The translations under genes were made by a program, and so were the position numbers. Under the pieces are notes generated by a model. It was not told the origin of the DNA. It saw nothing but the letters and a program-made list of their open reading frames with translations, and did no database searches. 10,321 nt of DNA from Crocinitomicaceae bacterium. Lineage in GTDB: Bacteria; Bacteroidota; Bacteroidia; Flavobacteriales_D; Crocinitomicaceae. Of this stretch, positions 1-6,603 are shown in pieces (within the stretch, counting starts at the first letter, position 1; every line of letters begins with the position of its first letter). The stretch is taken from positions 1 to 10,321 of the forward strand of contig JAHEMP010000064.1 in NCBI GenBank assembly GCA_024643585.1, written 5' to 3'.

Positions 1-215
1 TACCCCATGTTATTGTAAATGGGGTAATCGTCATGCGCGATTCAGAACCTTTAAGAGGCGTAAATCCGGGTCAATCCATTCGTTTCCCGGTAGAAGAAAA
101 AAGTAGATTTGAAGGGCTCAATGAAGACACCTGGAAATCGGAATTTTACGTGATGCCTGAACATTTTGGTTGTACAAATGAACTTGATGCTTCTGTGGAA
201 GCACATCAGCATTGA
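1..215 (+). CDS. C-terminal fragment of an amidohydrolase (N-acyl-D-amino-acid deacylase-like)
   Basis: The reading frame is open from the left edge (first full codon at 3) to TGA at 213-215, so about 70 C-terminal residues are visible. The upstream codons read PHVIVNGVIV before the first ATG at 33, so that ATG is internal and the gene starts outside the window. The pattern 'VIVNG..V.RD.....GV.PGQ.IRFPVE' is the usual C-terminal beta-strand region of the metal-dependent amidohydrolase superfamily. The RFPVE extension resembles what I recall of N-acyl-D-glutamate/D-amino-acid deacylases of Bacteroidota. Such enzymes hydrolyse N-acyl-D-amino acids, but the metal ligands lie in the missing part, so substrate and activity cannot be judged. 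Another member of the superfamily, such as a dihydroorotase-like or imidazolonepropionase-like enzyme, is possible. No clear terminator follows within the 97 bases before the next gene. Confidence 0.62.
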   Translation, partial: PHVIVNGVIVMRDSEPLRGVNPGQSIRFPVEEKSRFEGLNEDTWKSEFYVMPEHFGCTNELDASVEAHQH

Positions 216-312
216 TGGTAAAGGCTTTTTGGGAATATGGACAACCTAAAGATAATCAATAAACCAGGCTAGATTTACAAAAACACAGTTAAGTAATATA
301 AAAACACAAATA

Positions 313-1086
313 ATGAAAACTTTATTAATATTTAAACTAGAGAAAAGTGCCCTATTACTTATGGCCTTGATAGCTCTTAATTCATGTAATAGCAGCACTA
401 ACCATCCAGTAGAACCAGAAGCTAACAATGAGCTAACAGAAGAAATTGTAATCGAGGATGTATGGCTTATTGAAGAGCACGAAATCAATGACATAGCGCT
501 CACTAGTAAATCCCCAAATGCAAAAGATACTCCGCTTGAAAAGAAATCTTCAAATTCTATTAAAAATGGCGTGGTGAAATCTAGAACCCAAGAAGCTGTT
601 GAAGCAGAAGAATTGAATGAAGAAGCCTATGAAATTGCTACCCTAGCCATTTTTTCTGATATGGTTGCAGAGGAGGAGTATATAGCGGAAAACACCTATC
701 AGGTTGATGAGGCCATTATTCCACTGGATGAAACACAAACCATAGTCTCATTTAATAAAAAAGGAAAAGCAGAAGATGCCTTTCAGGTTGTTACCAATTC
801 ACAAACTGATGAAATTGAACAGATAATTTTTACAGATAAAAAGCATACGGACGAGTATAATGTATCTGTTGGAATTTCGGGTAAAGAGGTAAAAAAACTT
901 AGGAGAGAACTTAAACATATGGTCCATAAAGGTCAGGTTTTTCTCTATGACGATACCTCCAATATAATGTACCTGATGGATGCTGAAAATATGGTAGGAA
1001 AAGAAATTTCTGCTGAAGAGATTGACGCTATGGAAGTATCGGCCATTATATGGAAAGATAAAAAGCACCATAAAAAAATGAAATGA
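313..1086 (+). CDS. Hypothetical acidic lipoprotein
   Basis: This encodes 257 residues of no family I recognise. A hydrophobic stretch at residues 12-22 is followed by a lipobox L22-N-S-C25, so Cys25 is the likely lipidated residue and the protein is expected to be anchored in the envelope. Residues 35-140 are strongly acidic, with clusters such as ELTEE, EEHE, EAEELNEE and AEEEY, and look low in complexity and partly disordered. The second half, about 155-250, looks more folded, with alternating beta-like (QIIFT, GQVFLYD, NIMYLMD) and helical (GKEVKKLRRELKHM) segments. The last ten residues are very basic (KDKKHHKKMK). The ATG at 313 is chosen because it supplies the signal peptide directly. 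The gene is 97 bases after the amidohydrolase fragment and 215 bases before the channel gene, and no promoter with a full consensus was found. A periplasmic or surface binding role is possible, but nothing visible establishes a function. Confidence 0.82.
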   Translation: MKTLLIFKLEKSALLLMALIALNSCNSSTNHPVEPEANNELTEEIVIEDVWLIEEHEINDIALTSKSPNAKDTPLEKKSSNSIKNGVVKSRTQEAVEAEELNEEAYEIATLAIFSDMVAEEEYIAENTYQVDEAIIPLDETQTIVSFNKKGKAEDAFQVVTNSQTDEIEQIIFTDKKHTDEYNVSVGISGKEVKKLRRELKHMVHKGQVFLYDDTSNIMYLMDAENMVGKEISAEEIDAMEVSAIIWKDKKHHKKMK

Positions 1087-1301
1087 TTAAAGAATAATTT
1101 TAGTAAGTAGCTAAGTTGGTCGCCAGTTTCAGCCGGTTATTGGATCTCAAATAATCTTTTTATTGGCACTTTTACTGTTACATACTGGTGTGGATGTAGA
1201 TTTCTCTAGGAAAGAATCGCAAATGTTAATTTACTTTTTCATAAAACAAAGCTGCTCTCAGACCTCGTTTATCATGATTCAAAATTTTAAATATTAGACA
1301 A

Positions 1302-1739
1302 ATGAGTATAAGCAAAACACTAATCATTAGTTTTTTTTTAGTTGTGCTTACCACACTAATACACAACATTGCGACTCGATACATCCTCTTTTATATTAAA
1401 AAAAAGTTGAATAGCCGCAAGAAATATTGGTGGCCACCCAGCTATTGGGTATCTGTTATAGTGATTGTACTAATCCTTATAAGCCTTTTGGAAGCCTCAC
1501 TGTGGGCATTAGCATATATAAACACAGGTACCTTTAGTACTTTTGAAGAATCCATTTATTTTTCATTGGTCAGCTTTACAACCTTAGGGTTTGGGGAAAA
1601 TACTTTAAATGAAGATTTTCGGCTAATGGCGGCAATTGAGGCTGCAAATGGGATTATACTATTTGGTTGGTCTACAGCAATTGTAATTGCTGTGGTACAA
1701 CGAATATTTTTTAAAACCAATAACGTAAAAAATGAATGA
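1302..1739 (+). CDS. Small pore-loop (Ion_trans_2-type) cation channel
   Basis: This encodes a 145-residue inner-membrane protein. Hydrophobic segments lie at about residues 5-25, 48-72 and 107-133. A re-entrant pore region between the last two carries the filter-like T93-T-L-G-F-G98-E99. This is the layout of two-transmembrane, pore-loop potassium channels (Pfam Ion_trans_2), with one extra N-terminal helix and a basic loop (KKKLNSRKK, with the YWW.P.YW aromatic belt) at 34-49. Four copies would be expected to form one pore. The filter differs from the canonical TVGYGD by V to L, Y to F and D to E, so potassium selectivity is likely but unproven. The C-terminal tail is only about 12 residues, so no RCK/TrkA_N gating domain is present and gating cannot be inferred. 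The gene stands alone, with 215 bases before it and 184 bases after it before a run of outer-membrane protein genes on the same strand. Confidence 0.83.
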   Translation: MSISKTLIISFFLVVLTTLIHNIATRYILFYIKKKLNSRKKYWWPPSYWVSVIVIVLILISLLEASLWALAYINTGTFSTFEESIYFSLVSFTTLGFGENTLNEDFRLMAAIEAANGIILFGWSTAIVIAVVQRIFFKTNNVKNE

Positions 1740-1923
1740 ATTTCGAGAATTGAATGAGAGAAGATAAATGACTTTTATTGTGGATATCTCCCCTATTTTT
1801 TCGGATTATGTAAAAATGCAATTATAAATTTCACTTAAACTTTCTCGTGGATATTGGATTAAGAATTACGACCGAATAATCTCGATATGATTGAATACCC
1901 AAAATAATTAAATACGCAACCAA

Positions 1924-2760
1924 ATGAAAAAACACCTTTTATTATTTACAATGCTGCTTATTGGAAATTATGGCACTGGACAAGAAAGCGAAGAAAATGG
2001 TGATCCAAATGATGCAAACGCGGTTGCAAAAGAATTAGCCAACCCAAATGCTGTTTTAGGCTTTTTTGCCCTTCCAATAGATTATATCAGTTATACTGGC
2101 TCTTTGCCATATGCATCATCTCAAAATGCATTTAAGATTAATTTTCAACCCAGCTTGCCTTACCCACTTGGACCAAGAACAAATTTATTTTTAAGACCGT
2201 TAGTTCCAATATTCATTAAACAGCCGGTTTTTGACGGTAGTAGTTTCAGAGACGTAGGTGTGGAATTGGGTGATATAGGTTATGATTTGGCAGTAGGCCA
2301 TACTTGGCCAAGCAAATGGCTAACTTTGCTTGGCATTGTCGGTTCAGCACCATCTGCCACTCTAGCTAGTTTAGGTGCTAGACAGTGGACTATAGGGCCA
2401 GAGTTGGTTGTCGGGAAAACAACCAAATGGGGCTTTGTTGGTGTGTTAGTTAGTAATTCATGGGGACTACGGGACAGCAAAGAAGTAAATATTACGGGTG
2501 GTCAGTATTTTTATACAATTAATTTAAAAAATGCATGGCAAATTCAGGCGCAACCCACTTATAGCTATAACCACAATGGAACCTCTGGAAATCAATTTAC
2601 CTTTCCCATTGGTACTGGGTTAGCAAAAACAATAATAGCTGGTAAAATGCCTTTAAAATTTGGTCTCCAATATTGGTATTATATTGAGTCACATGATAGT
2701 TTTGGACCTAAACATCAGATTAGGTTTTCTATCATTCCAGTTATACCTTTACCCTGGTAG
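1924..2760 (+). CDS. Outer-membrane beta-barrel protein, transporter ('neuromedin U') type
   Basis: This encodes 278 residues. Residues 1-20 are a type I signal peptide ending GTGQ. The mature start is an acidic, Asn/Ala-rich stretch (ESEENGDPNDANAVAKELANPNA). From residue 43 the protein shows alternating aromatic/hydrophobic strands and polar turns, ending in a short beta strand with a terminal Trp (IIPVIPLPW), the kind of C-terminus read by the BAM machinery. The block 'ANPNA....F..P.DY..Y.G..P', followed by strands with LPYPLGPRTNLFLRPLVPI, matches my memory of bacterial proteins misleadingly annotated 'neuromedin U' or 'transporter', related to the MetA-pathway phenol-degradation barrel group. 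The substrate is unknown. It is the first gene of a tight three-gene run, with 16 bases to the next gene. The 184 bases upstream must hold its promoter, but I see no full consensus there. Confidence 0.78.
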   Translation: MKKHLLLFTMLLIGNYGTGQESEENGDPNDANAVAKELANPNAVLGFFALPIDYISYTGSLPYASSQNAFKINFQPSLPYPLGPRTNLFLRPLVPIFIKQPVFDGSSFRDVGVELGDIGYDLAVGHTWPSKWLTLLGIVGSAPSATLASLGARQWTIGPELVVGKTTKWGFVGVLVSNSWGLRDSKEVNITGGQYFYTINLKNAWQIQAQPTYSYNHNGTSGNQFTFPIGTGLAKTIIAGKMPLKFGLQYWYYIESHDSFGPKHQIRFSIIPVIPLPW

Positions 2761-2776
2761 TTAAATTTGTAAGAAT

Positions 2777-3607
2777 ATGAAAATTAATAAAACACTTTGC
2801 ACCATTGTTTTCGCAATAGTTTGCAGTTTAAATGGTGCGGCTCAAAATGAGAACGAACTTATAGAAGATGGAACTATTCAAATTGACACGAGCAAAAAAT
2901 TTGCTTGGGATATGTCCTTTACGCTTAAAACGATGAATGTTTTTAGGGGTTTAATTCCTTCTAAAGCTCCTGTTTTTTCTACCCAAGCCGGAGTGAAATA
3001 CGGCGATTTTATTATTGGAGCTTATGGCGGCTCTTCGTTTAATGGAGGGTATACAGAAACCGATCTGATATTATTGTATTATCGACCAAAATTTAATGTG
3101 AGATTCGATTGGTATTACAATTTTACAGAAGGAATAACTAATATACCATCAGCCTCGGGATTCTTTGATTTCAATCCAGAAGTGACCAGAGGCCTATTAG
3201 ATTTTATGTTTAACGTGAAACTTACCAAACATTTAGATTTTAATTCCTCAACTTTACTATTTGGGAGAGATCGACCATCATTACCCGAAGACGACGCTAA
3301 CAATATTCAATTAAGAAGAGGTGAGCAACGCTATTCACAATATGCAAATTTACAATACACGTGGAAATTTAATAAATCCAAAATTCAGACCCATGTTGGA
3401 TATTCGTTCAGTTGGCAAGACTTTAACGGTCCATCTTTTTATGGCAATAAACCTGGCTTTACTGATTTAGGAGTATCTTTTTATAAAGTTATCCTGGATA
3501 CAAAGACTATTTCTATCCCGTTTAAAGCGTCTTTTATAGTAAATACGGTTAGCAATAACGTATATCTTGTAGGGTCGATACTTTTGTTGGAATTATCAAA
3601 AATATGA
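2777..3607 (+). CDS. Putative porin, TorF-like beta-barrel outer-membrane protein
   Basis: This encodes 276 residues with a signal peptide at 1-23 (MKINKTLCTIVFAIVCSLNGAAQ). The mature part is rich in alternating aromatic strands. Residues 45-100 (WDMSF.L....VFRGL followed by P.FSTQAGVKYG.F..GAYG and ETDL.L.Y) resemble the opening of TorF/Gcw_chp-type putative porins, where a strand ending Y(V/L)(F/W)RG is followed by a strand on the extracted-volume side and then by E(T/I)DL. Later strands are visible at 105-115, 138-163, 187-213 and 228-271. The C-terminus LLLELSKI is less typical than a terminal Phe or Trp. The family assignment is by pattern memory and is moderate. The gene lies 16 bases after one barrel gene and 15 bases before another, so the three are probably co-transcribed. 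It probably forms a channel in the outer membrane, with unknown substrate. Confidence 0.75.
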   Translation: MKINKTLCTIVFAIVCSLNGAAQNENELIEDGTIQIDTSKKFAWDMSFTLKTMNVFRGLIPSKAPVFSTQAGVKYGDFIIGAYGGSSFNGGYTETDLILLYYRPKFNVRFDWYYNFTEGITNIPSASGFFDFNPEVTRGLLDFMFNVKLTKHLDFNSSTLLFGRDRPSLPEDDANNIQLRRGEQRYSQYANLQYTWKFNKSKIQTHVGYSFSWQDFNGPSFYGNKPGFTDLGVSFYKVILDTKTISIPFKASFIVNTVSNNVYLVGSILLLELSKI

Positions 3608-3622
3608 ACGAAAATTAATGCT

Positions 3623-4408
3623 ATGTCTAACTATTCGATAAATTCAAAAATTGATTTTGGTTTATTGTTCTTTTTCCTCGTTGGATTGAATCCAGTTTGG
3701 CTTAAAGCTCAACAATTTAATTCCGACAATTACCTAGTGATGCCGCACGGTACAGGAACTTTTGTGTTGACTTCTGGTGAACGAAATTCGACTATTATTA
3801 GTTCGTTTGCTTTAATTCCAAAATTTGAGTTTTTTATTCAAGCGAATCTGTTTTGGGAAGATAAAAAACTTCAAACTCCGCAACATTTTACAACGACCCT
3901 ATATGCAAAGTATCAGGTCTGGATCAATAAAGAAAAAAATGGGGGCTTAGGTGCTTTTTTAGGGGTAGGAAATTCCCCTGGTTACTACAATTTGCAAGAT
4001 TACTTGAATCCTCATAAAAATTACTGGACGGCTGTTGCCTATACCCTGCCATTGTTTAACAATAATCTTTATTGGGATATAATGCCTGGGGCAGTTGTTG
4101 ATTTTGACACTGAAGAAAGTAATAATACGGCTTGGGGTTTTACGTATTCTACCCGTTTGAATATTTACGGCATCATTCCTAAGTCGGCAATTGTTGCAGA
4201 ACTATATGGCACTGAGGGAAGAACATACTCAAGACCTGAATATAAAATTGGTTTGAGATGGGAACCTAATGATTTCATTATTCCTGCGCTTACCTACGGT
4301 AATAACTTATCAGGTACTGGTGCCGCAGGATTCGAATTCGGCTTGGTTATTTTTACTCCACAATATTTGAAGAAAGAGTTTATTAAAAACAATCATATTC
4401 AGTATTAA
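3623..4408 (+). CDS. Outer-membrane beta-barrel protein of unassigned family
   Basis: This encodes 261 residues. The N-terminus is a somewhat long signal peptide: a polar stretch at residues 1-11, a hydrophobic core at 12-22 (FGLLFFFLVGL) and probable cleavage after KAQ at 30. No other ATG occurs before residue 40, so the ATG at 3623 is favoured. The mature protein alternates aromatic beta strands with Asn/Gly turns (for example 84-100, 108-121, 132-159, 168-183, 205-222 and 236-245). This is consistent with a barrel of about ten to fourteen strands. The phrase NYLVMPHGTGTFVLTSGERNST near the start and GAAGFEFGLVIFTPQYLKK near the end are recognisable landmarks, but I cannot tie them to a named family. 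The last ten residues extend past the final strand. It is the third gene of the 1924-4408 run and is followed by a 234-base gap. Confidence 0.76.
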   Translation: MSNYSINSKIDFGLLFFFLVGLNPVWLKAQQFNSDNYLVMPHGTGTFVLTSGERNSTIISSFALIPKFEFFIQANLFWEDKKLQTPQHFTTTLYAKYQVWINKEKNGGLGAFLGVGNSPGYYNLQDYLNPHKNYWTAVAYTLPLFNNNLYWDIMPGAVVDFDTEESNNTAWGFTYSTRLNIYGIIPKSAIVAELYGTEGRTYSRPEYKIGLRWEPNDFIIPALTYGNNLSGTGAAGFEFGLVIFTPQYLKKEFIKNNHIQY

Positions 4409-4430
4409 TCATTCAATGTATATATTTTAG

Positions 4431-4452
4431 ATCGTTTTAAAATCGTTTTAAA
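4431..4452 (+). repeat. Two tandem copies of an 11-base repeat
   Basis: The 11-mer ATCGTTTTAAA occurs twice back to back, at 4431-4441 and 4442-4452, starting 23 bases after the stop of the barrel gene. No T-rich tail or hairpin accompanies it. It may be a double binding site or a chance slippage product. Confidence 0.6.
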
Positions 4453-4503
4453 GTAGCAGTATAGCTTTATAAAAAGACAAGAGAACAAATATTCTTTTGA
4501 AAA

Positions 4504-4523
4504 AGTAAACCGAATTGTTCACT
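4504..4523. promoter_or_regulatory. Imperfect dyad upstream of the Omp85-type gene
   Basis: AGTAAAC (4504-4510) and GTTCACT (4517-4523) are inverted with one mismatch around a 6-base spacer. The right arm belongs to the 10-mer ATTGTTCACT, which recurs in the dyad directly downstream of the same gene (5762-5771). A regulator site is one possible reading. There is no direct evidence for binding. Confidence 0.25.
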
Positions 4524-4631
4524 ATGAAAAACAGCATACTTTATTTTTTTATTGAATTCTTTCACCGTTTAATACATGAAAACATGATTGTGCAGCTTGG
4601 AAAAGAAAAACTCTTAGATTTAAGAAAGTAA
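4524..4631 (+). CDS. Possible 35-residue small protein
   Basis: An ATG at 4524 opens a 35-codon frame ending TAA at 4629-4631, only 11 bases before the ATG of the Omp85-type gene. The product begins MKNSILYFFIEFFHRLIHEN and ends in a basic tail (KEKLLDLRK). It has a hydrophobic, aromatic stretch (residues 4-13) that could form an amphipathic or membrane-edge helix. Position and spacing fit a short leader or membrane peptide translated ahead of the barrel gene. An open frame this short occurs easily by chance and no family is recognised. Confidence 0.25.
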   Translation: MKNSILYFFIEFFHRLIHENMIVQLGKEKLLDLRK

Positions 4632-4642
4632 CAGATTTGAAA

Positions 4643-5719
4643 ATGTGTAAATATATCTTTGTTTTGTTTTGTTTCTTCGTTAGTCATACCTTGAATTGTC
4701 AAACAAGCAAATCGGATATCCTTGCAGGGAATACAAAGGAAAAGGAAAAAAGAGTCGATTTTAGTTTGATGCCTTATTTAAGTTATAATCGAAATCTTAA
4801 ATTGATGTTTGGGTTAGTTCCAATGATGATGTACAAAATCAATCCCAAGGACAGTATTTCGCCAAAATCGCTCACAGGAATTGCTGCCATTACCTCTACG
4901 AACGGTTCTTATGCATTGGCTTTTTTTAATAAATTTTATTTTAAAGAAGACAAATGGCGTGCAAGTTTATATGCTTTTACGGGTGATCTTTCCTCACAAT
5001 TTTATGTCGACAATCTATTTAATCCTCGTTTTTACGATTATACCACTGATGTGCAAAGCGTAGGTTTAAAATTGCAAAGAAAAGTGTTCAATGGGTTATA
5101 TGTTGGTCTCGGCTATCACTATTCTAAATACAAAACAGTATACGAAGATACCATTCAACCCGAAGCGACAACAGAAACCAATGGCATCGAGACGAGTATT
5201 CAATACGATAGGAGAAATTCTGTTTATTATCCGACTACTGGAAAATTATCGATTCTTAAATGGGTGGCTTTCCCCACTTGGTTCGGCAATAGTGTAAACG
5301 CTAATAAAATTGAAACTGAGTACAACCAATATATACCTCTTCGAAACAACAAAGATGTTTTGGCCACGCGCTTTTCAGGAACCTTTGGTTTAGGAGATAT
5401 TGCTTTTGAACAACAAATATCCGTAGGAGGTAAAGATATTCGAGGTTATTCACAAGGAAAATACCGAGGGGATGGACTTCTTACCATACAAGCTGAATAC
5501 CGCTATAACTTTTTCAAGCGAATGGGTGTGGTTGGATTTCTGGGCGCAGCGACAGTTTACGGATCTGAGACTAAAAACTTCAATGGTTTAATTCTTCCAG
5601 GAGCTGGAATCGGATTTCGCTATCAGGCTTTTGAAAAAATTAAATTTAACATTGGGATTGACGCTGCATTCGGCCGCGACGATTGGAGTGTCAATTTTAG
5701 AATAGGTGAGTGTTTTTAA
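4643..5719 (+). CDS. POTRA-less Omp85/BamA-type outer-membrane barrel protein
   Basis: This encodes 358 residues from the ATG at 4643. A TTG two codons upstream (4637) is possible but less likely. A signal peptide covers residues 1 to about 20 (up to LNCQ). A short charged linker (KSKSD-like to KEKEKR) follows, and the barrel begins at about residue 38, leaving no room for POTRA domains. Family signs are clear. The DRRNSVYYPTTGK strand-turn (about 189-201) matches the 'D.R....P..G' block. GGKDIRGYSQGKYRGDG (about 262-278) carries the loop-6 (V/I)RG(F/Y) motif of the Omp85 superfamily. The end GRDDWSVNFRIGECF is the usual final strand with a terminal Phe. Full BamA/TamA proteins are longer and use POTRA domains to handle substrates. 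This one is more like the stand-alone Bac_surface_Ag barrels of Bacteroidota. A translocation or insertion role is possible, but cargo is unknown. It sits between two related dyads. Confidence 0.88.
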   Translation: MCKYIFVLFCFFVSHTLNCQTSKSDILAGNTKEKEKRVDFSLMPYLSYNRNLKLMFGLVPMMMYKINPKDSISPKSLTGIAAITSTNGSYALAFFNKFYFKEDKWRASLYAFTGDLSSQFYVDNLFNPRFYDYTTDVQSVGLKLQRKVFNGLYVGLGYHYSKYKTVYEDTIQPEATTETNGIETSIQYDRRNSVYYPTTGKLSILKWVAFPTWFGNSVNANKIETEYNQYIPLRNNKDVLATRFSGTFGLGDIAFEQQISVGGKDIRGYSQGKYRGDGLLTIQAEYRYNFFKRMGVVGFLGAATVYGSETKNFNGLILPGAGIGFRYQAFEKIKFNIGIDAAFGRDDWSVNFRIGECF

Positions 5720-5738
5720 CCCCTTTTTTCCGTCTACA

Positions 5739-5773
5739 AAAGTGAACCAAACCCTAAAAATATTGTTCACTTT
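5739..5773. promoter_or_regulatory. Perfect 9-base dyad after the Omp85-type gene
   Basis: AAAGTGAAC (5739-5747) and GTTCACTTT (5765-5773) are exact inverted copies separated by 17 bases. It lies 20 bases after the barrel gene stop and about 93 bases before the lipoprotein start. The transcript could fold into a hairpin ending in only three T residues, so it is a poor intrinsic terminator. It may instead be an operator, given its resemblance to the dyad at 4504-4523. Confidence 0.4.
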
Positions 5774-5828
5774 AATGTGCGCCGAAATTAAAAAGAAACG
5801 CTGCATTTAAAATCAACCAAGTAAGTGC

Positions 5829-5836
5829 TATATTTG
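5829..5836 (+). promoter_or_regulatory. Candidate -7 element for the DUF4136-like lipoprotein gene
   Basis: TATATTTG matches the Bacteroidota sigma-A -7 consensus TAnnTTTG exactly and lies 29 bases before the ATG at 5866. No TTG is found at the expected -33 spacing, so only half of the promoter is supported. Confidence 0.45.
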
Positions 5837-5865
5837 AAAAATAACAAAGTATAAAATGTAATCGC

Positions 5866-6474
5866 ATGAAAAAAATTATCTGTTTAATGGTTTTAGTCCC
5901 AATTTTATTATCGTGTTCCTCCACTCGACTGGTTAGTAGTTGGAAAGATCCAGAAACGACAATTAAACCGGGGACGTACAACAAATTTTTGGTGGCAGCA
6001 ATTTTAAAAGATGAAGTTTCACGTCGAAAGGTGGAGGATCAATTGGTTTCACTTATCAAAGGTGTTGGAGTAGCGTCCTACATGTACTCAAATTCTAATG
6101 TGAAAGAAGTTAAACAAGCTGAAATCAGCCAGCTCATGCAAAAAGACTCTTTCGATTGCGCTGTTGTACTTAAACTGGTTGATGTAGACAAAGATATTCA
6201 ATATACGCCTGGTAACTACAATAGTTATCCCACGTATTACCGAAGTTTTCGAGGATATTATTACACAGGTTACGACGGATACTACACTCCTGGATATTAT
6301 TCAGAAACAACTACTTACAGTGTTGAGATCAATATTTACGATGTAAAAAAAGACAAATTAATTTGGGCAGGGTTAACCAAATCGACTAATCCGGGAGGTT
6401 TGGAAAAAATGGTTAGAGAAATAGCAAATACCGCTCATAGGCAAATGATTAACGACGGATTTATTACCAAATGA
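5866..6474 (+). CDS. DUF4136-like lipoprotein with a Tyr-rich insert
   Basis: This encodes 202 residues. The signal peptide ends in lipobox L14-L-S-C17, so the protein should be lipid-anchored at Cys17. The start STRLVSSWKDPET, then 'YNKFLVAAI....SRRKVEDQLVSLIKGVGV.....Y', and the later EINIYD..KDKLIWAGLTKSTNP with the helix LEKMVREIANTAHRQMINDG follow the plan of DUF4136-type lipoproteins (S.W.DP at the start, a conserved R..vEd.l, a W.G....... strand, then a C-terminal helix). The usual variable loop is here a Tyr/Gly/Pro-rich stretch at residues 113-147 (for example YPTYYRSFRGYYYTGYDGYY). No catalytic motif is seen and the biological role of this family is not established. The gene is probably transcribed from its own promoter (TATATTTG at 5829) and ends 129 bases before the next gene. 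Confidence 0.8.
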   Translation: MKKIICLMVLVPILLSCSSTRLVSSWKDPETTIKPGTYNKFLVAAILKDEVSRRKVEDQLVSLIKGVGVASYMYSNSNVKEVKQAEISQLMQKDSFDCAVVLKLVDVDKDIQYTPGNYNSYPTYYRSFRGYYYTGYDGYYTPGYYSETTTYSVEINIYDVKKDKLIWAGLTKSTNPGGLEKMVREIANTAHRQMINDGFITK

Positions 6475-6560
6475 TCCTAAAATGTAACTCACCACATTTT
6501 GTGCTTTAATATTATACGAACTCTGTTCCATAATAGCTGAGAAGACTGGTGTATTATTTT

Positions 6561-6568
6561 TATATTTG
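6561..6568 (+). promoter_or_regulatory. Candidate -7 element for the YqhA-like gene
   Basis: TATATTTG, followed by C, is an exact match to TAnnTTTG 35 bases before the ATG at 6604. A TTG at the -33 position is not evident. Together with the 22-base gap downstream it suggests one transcript for the YqhA-like and small barrel genes. Confidence 0.5.
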
Positions 6569-6603
6569 CGGAGCACTCTAGAAAAAAATTTAAAAGAATA
6601 AAT

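Noticed and set aside
246..503. Open frame on the minus strand over the start of the acidic lipoprotein gene
   Set aside because: It is low-complexity and hydrophobic/Ser-rich by reverse reading of acidic codons, and it overlaps a better supported lipoprotein gene.
2762..2769. TAAATTTG, an exact TAnnTTTG match, between the first two barrel genes
   Set aside because: It is only 7 bases from the next ATG and has no -33 TTG. A chance match is likely in such A+T-rich DNA, and the 16-base gap argues for co-transcription.
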